A stretch of 64,000 bases of DNA, taken from positions 248,001 through 312,000 of the forward strand of contig NZ_JAFKIP010000002.1 of NCBI RefSeq assembly GCF_017305435.1. The letters run 5' to 3'. The stretch's first letter is position 1. Every line of letters begins with the position of its first letter. Positions 42,450 to 51,638 of the stretch are shown here, one piece after another. The position numbers and the translations under genes were made by a program. Source of the DNA: Microbacterium sp. (lineage in GTDB: Bacteria; Actinomycetota; Actinomycetes; Actinomycetales; Microbacteriaceae). Below the pieces are notes generated by a model that saw only the letters and a list, made by a program, of their open reading frames with translations, was not told the DNA's origin and did not search any database.

Positions 42450-43571
42450 GTGGCACTCTTCGACGACCGGGTGACGATCGTCCCCGCCCCGCGCCGACAG
42501 CGTCCACGGGCGACGTCCATCGGGATCTGGTCGCTGACCGTCGCGATCTTCGCGCTCCTGGCGTTGACGCTCCTGCCGACGTCGTTCGTCATCCAGCAGC
42601 CCGGTCCCGTGTTCAACACGCTCGGATCGACGCAGAACGCGAGCGGCGAGGAGGTGCCGCTGATCTCGGTGGACGGCGCGCAGACGTATCCCACCGCGGG
42701 CGCGCTGGACCTCCTGACGGTGCAGGTGGTCGGCTCGCGCGAGCGCACGCCGTCCTGGTTCGAGCTCGCCCTCGCGTGGTTCGACCGCTCCCGCGCGGTG
42801 CTCCCCATCGACGACGTCTTCCCCCAGGGGCAGTCGACCGAGCAGCGCAACCAGGAGAGCGCGGTCATGATGGTCGACTCCCAGAAGGAGGCGACGGCTG
42901 CGGCCCTCACCCACCTCGGCTACGACGTCAAGCCGATGGTGCGGGTCTACGCCCTCACGGACGATTCCCCGGCGACCGGCATCCTGCAGAAGGACGACAT
43001 CATCCGCGCCGCGAACGGGCAGACCCTCACCGACACCGACGAGCTGCGGTCGATCATCAACGCGGGGGGCGGCGCGCCCGTCACCCTCACGGTCGAGCGT
43101 GCGGGGGAGACCCTCACCGAGACGGTGACGCCCACGCAGGCGACCGCCGACGGCAAGACGCTGTGGCTCATCGGCGTCTCGACGCTGCACGATTACGACT
43201 TCCCGATCGACGTCACGATCCAGCTCGACAACGTCGGCGGCCCTTCCGCCGGCATGATGTTCGCGCTCGGGATCATCGACACGCTGAGCGAGGGCGAGCT
43301 GAACGGTGGCGAGCAGGTCGCCGGGACCGGAACGATCGACGCCTCGGGCACGGTGGGGCCGATCGGCGGCATCCGGCAGAAGATGTACGGCGCCGTGGAT
43401 GCCGGGGCGCGCTGGTTCCTCGCGCCCACGGCCAACTGCGACGAGGTCGTCGGGCACGTCCCGGACGGGCTGCGCGTGTTCTCGGTGGCGACCCTCGACG
43501 ACGCCCTCTCCGCGCTGCAGGCGATCCGCGGCGACGGCGACGTCGATGCTCTTCCCACCTGCGGCTCGTAG
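42450..43571 (+). CDS. PDZ and Lon-like (S16) membrane serine protease
   Basis: A 373-residue protein with one N-terminal membrane helix (IGIWSLTVAIFALLALTLLP), then a PDZ domain (ATGILQKDDIIRAANGQTLT, near residues 170-225) and a Lon-type protease domain. The Ser-Lys dyad is visible: Ser266 in VGGPSAGMMFALG and Lys311 in IGGIRQKMYG, 45 residues apart as expected. It matches YlbL-type proteins and mycobacterial Rv3194c. Substrates are unknown. The GTG at 42450 follows GGAAAGGG. Its TAG stop is part of the -10 of the next gene. Confidence 0.9.
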   Translation: MALFDDRVTIVPAPRRQRPRATSIGIWSLTVAIFALLALTLLPTSFVIQQPGPVFNTLGSTQNASGEEVPLISVDGAQTYPTAGALDLLTVQVVGSRERTPSWFELALAWFDRSRAVLPIDDVFPQGQSTEQRNQESAVMMVDSQKEATAAALTHLGYDVKPMVRVYALTDDSPATGILQKDDIIRAANGQTLTDTDELRSIINAGGGAPVTLTVERAGETLTETVTPTQATADGKTLWLIGVSTLHDYDFPIDVTIQLDNVGGPSAGMMFALGIIDTLSEGELNGGEQVAGTGTIDASGTVGPIGGIRQKMYGAVDAGARWFLAPTANCDEVVGHVPDGLRVFSVATLDDALSALQAIRGDGDVDALPTCGS

Positions 43572-43574
43572 GAT
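43569..43574 (+). promoter_or_regulatory. Leaderless -10 (TAGGAT) for the UPF0182 gene, overlapping a stop codon
   Basis: TAGGAT starts with the stop codon of the PDZ protease gene and ends 6 bases before the GTG at 43581. The spacer GGAGGA also looks like a ribosome site, so both mechanisms are possible. Confidence 0.55.
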
Positions 43575-43580
43575 GGAGGA

Positions 43581-46478
43581 GTGACCACGACCTCAGCGCC
43601 GAACCCGGCCACGCCCAGTCCCGTCCGCCGCGCGATCGGCATCACCCTCGCGGTCATCGCCGTCGTCGTGGTGGGCTTCTTCGTCTTCGCGAGCCTGTTC
43701 GCCGACTGGCTGTGGTTCGACCAGCTGGGCTTCAGCGGGGTGCTCGTCACCCAGTGGACCGCGCGCGTCGTGATGTTCGTCGTCGGGTTCCTTGCGATGG
43801 CCCTGCCGGTCTTCGCGGCGATCCAGCTCGCCTACCGGCTCCGCCCCGTCTACGCGCGCCTCTCGTCGCAGCTCGATCACTACCAGGAGGTCGTCGAGCC
43901 GCTCCGCCGCCTCGCGATGTGGGGCATCCCGGTGTTCTTCGGCTTCTTCGCCGGCTTCGCGGCATCCGCCCAGTGGGAGACGGTCTGGCTGTGGGCGAAC
44001 GGCGTCGACACCGGAACGACCGACCCCGAGTTCCAGATGGACATCGGGTTCTACCTGTTCTCCGTGCCGTTCTTCTCGGCCGCGCTCGGCTTCGCCTCAG
44101 CGGTGCTCCTCGTCTGCCTCGGAGTCACGGCGCTCGTCAGCTACCTCTACGGATCGGTGCGGGTCGGCCAGCGCGAGCTCCGCATCTCGAAGGCCGCGCG
44201 CATCCAGCTCGCGATCGTCGCGGGTCTCTACCTCCTCGTCCAGGGCGCGAGCCTGTGGCTCGACCGGTACAAGACGCTCACGTCCTCGAGCGACCGCATC
44301 ACGGGCGCGAGCTACGTCGACGTGCACGCCGTGATCCCCGGCCTCACGATCCTCGCGATCGCCGCGGCGATCGTCGCCGTGCTGTTCTTCGTGACGGCGG
44401 TCATCGGGCGCTGGCGCTTTCCGCTCATCGGGACGGCCCTGCTCATCGTGTCGTCGCTCGTCGTCACGGTCGCCTACCCGTTCCTCGTGAACCAGTTCCA
44501 GGTCGTCCCCAACCAGGAGACGTTGGAGAGCCCGTACTACCAGCGCAACATCGACGCGACGAAGGCCGCGTACGGCATCGACGGGCTCGAGAAGAGCGAC
44601 TTCAAGGCGGCGACGGATGCCGAACCGGGCCAGCTGCGCGAAGACGCCGACACGACGGCATCCATCCGCATCATGGATCCGGCGATCATCCCGCCGACCG
44701 TCCGTCAACTCGAGCAGTACCGCCCGTACTACAAGTTCTCCGATCCGCTGGACGTCGACCGCTACCAGATCGGCGGGCAGACGCAGGATGCCGTCGTGTC
44801 GGTGCGTGAGCTCAACCTCGACCAGCTCGGGGCCGCGGCCACGTGGTACAACACGACGCTCGTCTACACGCACGGCTACGGCATGGTCGCCGCGAAGGGC
44901 AACGACCGCGCCGCGGACGGCAACCCGGTCTTCATGGAGCGCGGCATCCCGACGGCGGGCTCGCTGACCGACGAGACCGACTACCAGCCGCGGGTGTACT
45001 TCGGCGAGTCGTCGCCGACCTACTCGATCGTCGGCGGCCCGGAGGGCGGCACCGACATCGAGCTCGACTACCCGCGCGGCGAGGACGGCGCGGCGCAGAC
45101 CAAGACGACGTTCACGGGCGACGGCGGCCCGAAGATCGGCAACCTCTTCAACCGCCTGATCTACGCCCTGAAGTTCCAGTCGACCGACATCCTGCTCTCC
45201 GACGCGATCAACTCCGACTCGCAGATCCTCTACGATCGCGACCCCGTGACGCGCGTGCAGAAGGTCGCGCCGTACCTCGAGCTCGACAACGACCCCTACC
45301 CGTCGATCGTCGACGGCAAGATCGTCTGGATCGTCGACGGGTACACCCTGAGCGCGAACTACCCGTACTCGTCAATCGTGAGCCTGCGCGACGCGATCAG
45401 CGACACGACGAACACGACGCCGCGCGTCGCGCTCGACGACGTCAACTACATCCGCAACTCGGTGAAGGCGACCGTCGACGCGTACTCGGGCGAAGTGACC
45501 CTGTACGCGTGGGACGACACCGACCCGCTGCTGCAGGCGTGGCAGAAGATCTACCCCTCGACGCTCAAGCCCGTGTCGGAGATGTCTGCCGACCTCATGA
45601 GCCACGTGCGCTACCCGACGGACCTCTTCAAGGTCCAGCGCGCGATGCTCGGCACGTACCACGTCGACGATGCGGCTTCGTTCTACGCCCGCGACAACGC
45701 GTGGAAGACGCCGAACGACCCCGTCTCCCAGGCGGACGTCCTGCAGCCCCCGTACTACCTGTCGATGAAGATGCCGGGCCAGGACGCGCCGACGTTCTCG
45801 ATGTTCACCTCCTTCATCCCCGCCGCGGAGGGCGATGGTGCGCGCAACGTGCTGATGGGCTACCTTGCGGTGGATTCCGACGCGGGCAGCACCGCGGGGC
45901 AGAAGGCCGCCGACTACGGCAAGCTGCGAATGCTCGAGATCTCCGCCGACGTCAGCGTCCCCGGCCCCGGTCAGGTGCAGAACACGTTCAACTCCGACCA
46001 GGCGATCTCGTCGCAGATCAACCTGCTCAAGCAGGGCCAGTCGGAGGTCTTGAACGGCAACCTGCTGACGCTTCCGGTCGGTGGCGGTCTGCTGTACGTG
46101 CAGCCGGTGTTCGTCCAGGCATCCAGCGGCACGCAGCTGCCCGCACTGCGCAAGATCCTCGTCGCGTTCGGTGACAAGGTGGCCTTCGAGGACACCCTGC
46201 AGGACGCCTTGGACGCGCTGTTCGGCGGCGACTCGGGTGCCTCGACGGGCGACAACAACGTCACCCCGACGCCGAATCCGTCCGAGTCCGGCGACGGCTC
46301 GGGTGAGACCGGCGGCACGGGCACCGACGTCCAGTTCCAGGCGGCCCTGAAGGAGGCGCAGCAGGCGATGACCGCCCGCGATGCGGCTCTGAAGGCGGGC
46401 GACCTCACGGCGTTCGCGGCGGCCGACGCGCAGCTGACCGCTGCGGTGCAGAAGCTGCTGGCGCTGAGCGGCAACTGA
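43581..46478 (+). CDS. UPF0182 family large membrane protein
   Basis: A 965-residue protein of the UPF0182 family. The N-terminal roughly 320 residues carry about seven membrane helices (ITLAVIAVVVVGFFVFASLF first). A large extracytoplasmic domain follows with family segments such as VTQADVLQPPYYLSMKMPG in this organism's form and MLGTYHVDDAASFYARDNAW. The last 90 residues form a Gly/Ser/Thr-rich linker and an Ala-rich helix. No function is established. The position directly after the PDZ/Lon-like gene is conserved in actinobacteria. Confidence 0.93.
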   Translation: MTTTSAPNPATPSPVRRAIGITLAVIAVVVVGFFVFASLFADWLWFDQLGFSGVLVTQWTARVVMFVVGFLAMALPVFAAIQLAYRLRPVYARLSSQLDHYQEVVEPLRRLAMWGIPVFFGFFAGFAASAQWETVWLWANGVDTGTTDPEFQMDIGFYLFSVPFFSAALGFASAVLLVCLGVTALVSYLYGSVRVGQRELRISKAARIQLAIVAGLYLLVQGASLWLDRYKTLTSSSDRITGASYVDVHAVIPGLTILAIAAAIVAVLFFVTAVIGRWRFPLIGTALLIVSSLVVTVAYPFLVNQFQVVPNQETLESPYYQRNIDATKAAYGIDGLEKSDFKAATDAEPGQLREDADTTASIRIMDPAIIPPTVRQLEQYRPYYKFSDPLDVDRYQIGGQTQDAVVSVRELNLDQLGAAATWYNTTLVYTHGYGMVAAKGNDRAADGNPVFMERGIPTAGSLTDETDYQPRVYFGESSPTYSIVGGPEGGTDIELDYPRGEDGAAQTKTTFTGDGGPKIGNLFNRLIYALKFQSTDILLSDAINSDSQILYDRDPVTRVQKVAPYLELDNDPYPSIVDGKIVWIVDGYTLSANYPYSSIVSLRDAISDTTNTTPRVALDDVNYIRNSVKATVDAYSGEVTLYAWDDTDPLLQAWQKIYPSTLKPVSEMSADLMSHVRYPTDLFKVQRAMLGTYHVDDAASFYARDNAWKTPNDPVSQADVLQPPYYLSMKMPGQDAPTFSMFTSFIPAAEGDGARNVLMGYLAVDSDAGSTAGQKAADYGKLRMLEISADVSVPGPGQVQNTFNSDQAISSQINLLKQGQSEVLNGNLLTLPVGGGLLYVQPVFVQASSGTQLPALRKILVAFGDKVAFEDTLQDALDALFGGDSGASTGDNNVTPTPNPSESGDGSGETGGTGTDVQFQAALKEAQQAMTARDAALKAGDLTAFAAADAQLTAAVQKLLALSGN

Positions 46479-46499
46479 CGCGTCGCGCGCGGGGCGGTC

Positions 46500-47357
46500 T
46501 CAGCGGATCAGGGCGTACCAGATCAGCAGGAGAGTGACGGCGAATCCGGTGAACTGGTTGAGCCAGAGGAAGCGGTCCCAGCCCCGCGTGGCGGCGGATG
46601 CCGTGGCATCCGTCACCGCGCGGAACGGCCACACGGTCGCGAGGTAGGGGAACGCGAGGAGCGCCGCGAGCGGTCCGGGCCAGCTCACCGCGAGCATCGC
46701 GCAGCCCGCGAGGGCGTAGGCGACGAGAGCGAACCACACCGTAGCGCGCGCGCCGAACGCGGTGGCGATGGACGCGATGCCCGCCTCGCGGTCGGCGACG
46801 ACGTCCTGGACGGCGCCGAAGGCGTGCGAGGCGATGCCCCAGAGGCCGAAGCCGACGAGGAGGAGCACGAGCGGAGGCGTCCAGGTCGCGCCGGCGAGCA
46901 CGAGGCCGTAGACGGCGGGGGAGAAGAAGTGGATGCTGCTCGTCATGGAGTCGGCGACGGGCCGCTCCTTCAACCGCAACGGCGGCGCAGAGTAGAAGAC
47001 GACGAAGAAGAGGCTCACGGCCAGAACGACCCACGACGCGGGGGAGCCGACGATCGCGAGGAACACGACGAACGGCAGGCAGGACAGCGCCGCGGCCCAC
47101 AGCGTCACGCGGTGGAAGCGGCGGTCGAGCACGGCGCCGTGCGCGCCGCCCTTGCGGGGATTTCGGAGGTCGGACTCGTAGTCGAAGACGTCGTTGATGC
47201 CGTACATCGCGAGGTTGTAGGGGACGAGGAAGAAGAGCGTGCCGACCACGAGCGTCGCATCGATGCGACCCGTCGTCAGCAGGGAGGCGGCGGCGAACGG
47301 GTAGGCGGTGTTGATCCAGCTGACCGGGCGCGATGCGAGGAGGAGCTGACGGATCAT
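46500..47357 (-). CDS. crtEb: UbiA-family lycopene elongase CrtEb-type
   Basis: A 285-residue prenyltransferase with about seven membrane helices. It adds C5 units to lycopene, leading to C50 carotenoids. Aspartate-rich motifs are visible: NDVFDYESDLRNPRKGG and the second motif in VQDVVADREAGI. It is the last gene of the carotenoid operon, and its ATG overlaps the stop of crtYf (ATGA). The assignment to the elongase rather than another UbiA enzyme rests on this context and on the sequence pattern. Confidence 0.9.
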   Translation of the reverse strand: MIRQLLLASRPVSWINTAYPFAAASLLTTGRIDATLVVGTLFFLVPYNLAMYGINDVFDYESDLRNPRKGGAHGAVLDRRFHRVTLWAAALSCLPFVVFLAIVGSPASWVVLAVSLFFVVFYSAPPLRLKERPVADSMTSSIHFFSPAVYGLVLAGATWTPPLVLLLVGFGLWGIASHAFGAVQDVVADREAGIASIATAFGARATVWFALVAYALAGCAMLAVSWPGPLAALLAFPYLATVWPFRAVTDATASAATRGWDRFLWLNQFTGFAVTLLLIWYALIR

Positions 47358-47716
47358 GCGGCGCCCTCCTCCGGTGCCGGTGCCGGTGCGGGAGTGGGTG
47401 TCGGCCGCCCCAGCGGTGCCGCGCGCGGGGTGAGCAGGGCGCGTGCCGCGGGCACGAGGAACGCGGCGGCGACGGGGTAGGCGAAGTCCTCGATGGGGGC
47501 GAGCCCGATGCGGATGCCGCTGATGAGGTGCTCGGGGTAGGTGAAGAGGTCCGCGGCGATCATCACGTTGTCGAAGACCGCGGTGAGCACGACGAGCACG
47601 AGCGCCGTGAGCGCCGAGGCGCGCAGGCGTGATGCGAGCCGCGGGCGGACGGCGCTCGCGGCCGTCACGATGGCGGCGACGGCGAGGAACGGCAGGACGA
47701 TGAGGGCGTACGTCAC
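47354..47716 (-). CDS. crtYf: Heterodimeric C50 carotenoid cyclase subunit CrtYf
   Basis: A 120-residue membrane protein of the lycopene cyclase domain family, with three helices (YALIVLPFLAVAAIVTAA, ALVLVVLTAVFDNVMIAADL and EDFAYPVAAAFLVPAARALL). The motif PIEDFAYPV is typical of the second subunit. The Pro/Ala-rich tail is short. It acts with CrtYe to close the end rings after CrtEb has elongated lycopene. Starts and stops overlap on both sides (ATGA). Confidence 0.9.
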   Translation of the reverse strand: MTYALIVLPFLAVAAIVTAASAVRPRLASRLRASALTALVLVVLTAVFDNVMIAADLFTYPEHLISGIRIGLAPIEDFAYPVAAAFLVPAARALLTPRAAPLGRPTPTPAPAPAPEEGAA

Positions 47717-48099
47717 GACGCATCGCCGCCCTTGCTCGCCGTGGATGCGGCCGGTCCAGAGGGTTCACCGGGTGCGGCGGGTCCGCCGCTTCGCGTGCGC
47801 AGGCGCAGGGAGGCCGCGTGGACGACGAGTGCGAGGTAGCTGAGGAACGCGAGGAACACCGGCTCCTCGAGGGGAAGGTGCGGGGCGAGGTCGATGCCGA
47901 TGAGGAGCGGGCTCTCGCCGCGTACGAAGACGCCCGCGGCGATCCCCGCGGCATCCCAGGCCAGGAGGAACACCGTGCCGCACACAGTCGCGAGGAGGGT
48001 CGTGACGGGCGCGGCCCACAGCGCCAGGCGGAATCGTGCGTCGAGGACGGCGATCCCGCCGATCGAGACCAGCAGGCAGAGAAGATAGAGCCCCGGCAC
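47713..48099 (-). CDS. crtYe: Heterodimeric C50 carotenoid cyclase subunit CrtYe
   Basis: A 128-residue membrane protein of the same cyclase family, with helices near residues 5-20, 30-50 and 75-95. The motif LPLEEPVFLAFLSYLALVVH is characteristic of the first subunit. The GTG at 48099 lies just after the crtI stop. Whether the ring formed is epsilon, beta or gamma cannot be read from sequence by eye, so the operon could make decaprenoxanthin-, C.p.450- or sarcinaxanthin-type pigments. Confidence 0.9.
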   Translation of the reverse strand: MPGLYLLCLLVSIGGIAVLDARFRLALWAAPVTTLLATVCGTVFLLAWDAAGIAAGVFVRGESPLLIGIDLAPHLPLEEPVFLAFLSYLALVVHAASLRLRTRSGGPAAPGEPSGPAASTASKGGDAS

Positions 48100-48100
48100 C

Positions 48101-49723
48101 TCAGGATCCGATCTGCGCGGGTTCGGCCCGTCGTGCGGGGCCGTGTTCGCCGCGCAGGCGTTTGGTGACGAGCTCGGCGGAGATGAGGCACATCGGGAGT
48201 CCGATGCCGGGGAGGACCGACGTGCCCGCATAGAGGAGGTCGTCGACCTTTGCGGAGGCCCCTCGAGGCCGGAACACGGCGCTCTGGCGGAGCGTGTGCG
48301 CCAGCCCCAGTGCCCCGCCTCGCCAGGCGCCGAGGTCTCGTTCGAAGTCGGCCGGAGCGATCGTGCGGCGCACCCGGACCCGCGCGGCGAGGTCGTCGAT
48401 GCCGCACCACTGGGCGATCTGCGCGATGATGCGGTCTGCGGCGCGCTCGATCGCCTCGTCCCCCGCGCCGTCGATGCCTCCGTGCCCGAGTTCGGGGGCG
48501 GCCGCCATCGGGACGAGGACGAACAGGTTCTCTGCGCCCGACGGCGCGACGGCGTCATCGGTGGCCGACGGTCGGCAGATGTAGATGGATGCCGGATCGG
48601 GAATACGTCCCGGCGACCCGAAGACGTCGGCGAAGTTGCGCTCCCAGTCCCGGGCGAACAGGAGCGTGTGGTGTGCGAGCTGCGGGAGCGCGCCGTCGAC
48701 GCCGAGGAGGAGGAGGAGCGCCCCCGGGCCCGGGTTACGCCTGTCCCACCAGCGGTCGGAGTACGAGCGCTGTGCGGCGGGCAGCAGTGCATGCTCGGTG
48801 TGGTGGAGGTCGGCGGTCGAGACGACGAGATCGGCGCGGTGCTCGGTTCCATCGGCGAGACGGACGCCGCGGGCGCGGCCCCCCGCGACGAGGATCCGTT
48901 CGACCGGTGCGTTCGTCTCGAGCGTCGCCCCCTGGGCGCGGGCGAGTCGCGCGATCGCCGCGATGAGGGCGGTGAATCCGCCGCGCGGGTAGCGCACGCC
49001 GTCGTCGAGGTCGAGGTGGCTCATGAGGTGGTAGAGCGCCGGGGCGGTGTCGGGGGAGGCACCCAGGAACACCGCGGGGTAGCCGAGGATCTGCCGCAGC
49101 ACGGGATCGGAGAACGAACGTGCGACGTGGTCCTCGAGGGAGCGGGTCAGCAGGGGAACGAGCCGAGGCAGCTGCGTCGTGACCGCCGGATCGGCGAGCC
49201 CCCCGTAGGACGCGTACGAGTCGTAGAGGAAGCGGTCGACGGCCAGATCGTAGGCGCTCCGCGCGGAGTCGAGGTACGCGTCGAGGCGGGTGCCGGCACC
49301 GGGCTCGCGCTCTTCGAAGAGCGCGCGGGCGCGGGCTCGGCCGCTGTGCACGTCGATGGGAGTGCTGCGTGCACCGACATCGGCGACGGCAGGCGCATCA
49401 TCGGCATCCGGCTCGGGGTAGACGCGGTAGGCGGGCTCGAGGGTCACGAGGTCGAGCTCGGCGTCGGCGCTCGTACCGAGCAGGCGGAAGAAGTGCTCGA
49501 ACACCTCGGGCATGAGGTACCAGCTGGGGCCCGTGTCGAACCGGAAGCCGTCCGCCTCCCAGCTGCCGGCGCGCCCGCCGAGCTGATCGCGCGCCTCGAA
49601 GAGCGTGACGGCCCAGCCGTCTCGGGCGAGGAGCGCCGCCGTCGCGAGCCCCGCGATCCCGCCGCCGACGATCGCCGCGGTGCCGGGCGCGCGCATCCCG
49701 CGGCGGCCACGGCCGCCGCTCAC
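48101..49723 (-). CDS. crtI: Phytoene desaturase CrtI
   Basis: A 540-residue FAD-dependent desaturase converting phytoene to lycopene. The dinucleotide fold AAIVGGGIAGLATAALLARD is at residues 16-35, with LFEARDQLGGRAGSWE following. The C-terminal family motif is YAGTSVLPGIGLPMCLISAE. Its GTG overlaps the crtB stop as GTGA. An ATG nine codons later is an alternative start. Confidence 0.95.
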   Translation of the reverse strand: MSGGRGRRGMRAPGTAAIVGGGIAGLATAALLARDGWAVTLFEARDQLGGRAGSWEADGFRFDTGPSWYLMPEVFEHFFRLLGTSADAELDLVTLEPAYRVYPEPDADDAPAVADVGARSTPIDVHSGRARARALFEEREPGAGTRLDAYLDSARSAYDLAVDRFLYDSYASYGGLADPAVTTQLPRLVPLLTRSLEDHVARSFSDPVLRQILGYPAVFLGASPDTAPALYHLMSHLDLDDGVRYPRGGFTALIAAIARLARAQGATLETNAPVERILVAGGRARGVRLADGTEHRADLVVSTADLHHTEHALLPAAQRSYSDRWWDRRNPGPGALLLLLGVDGALPQLAHHTLLFARDWERNFADVFGSPGRIPDPASIYICRPSATDDAVAPSGAENLFVLVPMAAAPELGHGGIDGAGDEAIERAADRIIAQIAQWCGIDDLAARVRVRRTIAPADFERDLGAWRGGALGLAHTLRQSAVFRPRGASAKVDDLLYAGTSVLPGIGLPMCLISAELVTKRLRGEHGPARRAEPAQIGS

Positions 49724-50586
49724 GTGCCACTCCGGCGCGGGGGCACACCAGCGAACGCCTTCGCGGCGATCGTCGCCTTGACGGGCGTCGGGACCGACAC
49801 GCGGACGTCGCCGGCATCCTCCCGCAGACGGTGAGCGAGTTCGGCGAACAGTCCGTGCGCGGTCGTGACGGCGCGACGGCAGTCGGCGGGGAGGCCGCTG
49901 ATCGCGGTCGCCGCGACGTCGAGGTCGGCATCGATGCGGGCGAGCACGGCAGCGCGAGTCGCCCTCTCGTCCGTGCCGCCCTCGCCGATGCCGAGGTAGT
50001 CGCGACCGAGGCGACCGCGGTCGTCGGCGAGGTCACGGAGGAAGTTGACGTCCTGGAACGCTGCGCCGAGGCGACGGGCGCCCTCGACGAGTCCGGGATC
50101 CGGGTCGACGGGGAAGGCGCGTCCCGCGTTCACGAAGACCTGGAGGCACATGAGTCCGACAACCTCCGCCGAACCGTAGACGTATTCCTCGTGCGAGGTC
50201 GCATCGTGGCGGGTGCGCTCGAGATCGGTGCGCATCGACGCGAAGAACGGGCGCGTGAGGTCTGCCCCGATGCCGCACTCGGCCGCGGCGAGGGCGAACG
50301 CATGGATGACGAGATCGGTGCTGAACCGTCGCTCGACGGCGGCGTGCGTCTCGGCTTCGAACGCGTCCAGGAGGGCCCGCTGGGCCTCCGGCGAGACGCC
50401 CTTCCGTGCGGCGGCCCCGTCGACGATCTCGTCGGCGACGCGCACGAGCGCGTACACGCTCCGCACGTGCGTGCGCACGCGCGGCCCGAGAAGGCGCGTC
50501 GCGAGGGCGAAGGACGTCGAGTACGACGCGATGACGGATGCCGCGGCATCCTGCGCGCAGCGATCGTACGGCGTGAGCCCCGTCAC
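49720..50586 (-). CDS. crtB: Phytoene synthase CrtB
   Basis: A 288-residue squalene/phytoene synthase joining two GGPP molecules to phytoene. Both metal-binding Asp-rich regions are intact: VRVADEIVDGAA near residue 50 and VNFLRDLADDRGRLGRDYLG near residue 180. The usual YSTSFALATRLLG segment is at residues 22-34. Its stop overlaps crtI and its start overlaps the crtE stop region, consistent with an operon read leftward. Confidence 0.95.
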   Translation of the reverse strand: MTGLTPYDRCAQDAAASVIASYSTSFALATRLLGPRVRTHVRSVYALVRVADEIVDGAAARKGVSPEAQRALLDAFEAETHAAVERRFSTDLVIHAFALAAAECGIGADLTRPFFASMRTDLERTRHDATSHEEYVYGSAEVVGLMCLQVFVNAGRAFPVDPDPGLVEGARRLGAAFQDVNFLRDLADDRGRLGRDYLGIGEGGTDERATRAAVLARIDADLDVAATAISGLPADCRRAVTTAHGLFAELAHRLREDAGDVRVSVPTPVKATIAAKAFAGVPPRRSGT

Positions 50587-51638
50587 GGGATGCGCCGTTC
50601 GATCGCGGCGGCGATGTCGGCGAGGAGGGCGGCGGCGTCGTCCGGGACGTCCGGCGACGCGGCGCGGATACGGGCGCGGCGGAGTCCCTCGTGGATGAGG
50701 GCCACGAGGTCCTCGCGCGCACCGCTGCGCTCGAGCTCGCGCTGCGCGCGGCGTACCGCGATGGGCCCGGTGTGCGCGACCGCGAGGGCCGAGCTGACCT
50801 CCGGCCAGGAACCGGAGCGGCGGGCGAGGCCGATGAGCGGTGTGCGCTTCGCTTCGCGGAGGTCGGCCCCCGGGTCGCGTCCGGCCTGTCGGCGCGACCC
50901 GAACGTGCCGATGAGGTCGTCGACGAGCTGGAACGCGAGCCCGAGATCCGCGGCGGCAGCCGCGAGGTCGCGCTGCGCCGCGGGCGATGCGCCGGCGAGG
51001 ATCGCCCCCGCCACGAGCGGCGCCTCGAACGAGTACACCGCGGTCTTGTCGTGCGCCGCTCCCAGCAGCTCGTCGGTGTCCGGGACGTCGGCGCGCGCGG
51101 CGTTCTCGACGTCCGCCAGCTCGCCGGCGGCGGAGACGAGGATCGCGTCGTCGAGGACGGCGAACAGACGCGCCCGTACATCCCCCGGGATCTCCGCCGT
51201 GGCGATGAGGCGCGTCGCTTCGAACAGGAGCAGGTCACCCGCGAGGACGGCGGCTGCGTCGCCGACGGTCGCCGCGTCGTCCGCGGTCGCACCGAGCGCC
51301 CGTGCCCGCGTCCGGAAGCGCCCCGCGACGTTCGGCGCCCCCCGCCGTTCGAGGTCGCGGTCGATGAGGTCGTCGTGGACGACGAAGCCGGTGTGGAGCA
51401 GCTCGAACGCCGCGGCGACGTCCCAGAGCGCCGGGTCGGGATCGCCGCCGAAGGCGCGGAAGGCGGCGACGACGAGCGCCGGTCGGAGCCGCTTGCCATC
51501 GGCGCCGGCCGCGGCGGCCGCGTCGGCGAGGGCTCCCGGGCCGTCGCCGAGAGGGGCGCTGCGCCGCGTGAGGCGCTCGAGGGCGGCGCCGATCGCTGCG
51601 TCCACGCGGGCGCGGTCCGCTTCGTCGATCGCGATCAC
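50583..51638 (-). CDS. crtE: Geranylgeranyl diphosphate synthase CrtE/IdsA
   Basis: A 351-residue polyprenyl synthase supplying GGPP. The first Asp-rich motif is VVHDDLIDRDLERRG. The second is QLVDDLIGTFG, in the DDxxG-type form also found in corynebacterial CrtE/IdsA. The segment GKRLRPALVV supplies the IPP-site Lys and Arg. The GTG at 51638 overlaps the idi stop as GTGA. Longer in-frame upstream sequence lies inside idi and is not coding. Confidence 0.94.
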   Translation of the reverse strand: MIAIDEADRARVDAAIGAALERLTRRSAPLGDGPGALADAAAAAGADGKRLRPALVVAAFRAFGGDPDPALWDVAAAFELLHTGFVVHDDLIDRDLERRGAPNVAGRFRTRARALGATADDAATVGDAAAVLAGDLLLFEATRLIATAEIPGDVRARLFAVLDDAILVSAAGELADVENAARADVPDTDELLGAAHDKTAVYSFEAPLVAGAILAGASPAAQRDLAAAAADLGLAFQLVDDLIGTFGSRRQAGRDPGADLREAKRTPLIGLARRSGSWPEVSSALAVAHTGPIAVRRAQRELERSGAREDLVALIHEGLRRARIRAASPDVPDDAAALLADIAAAIERRIP

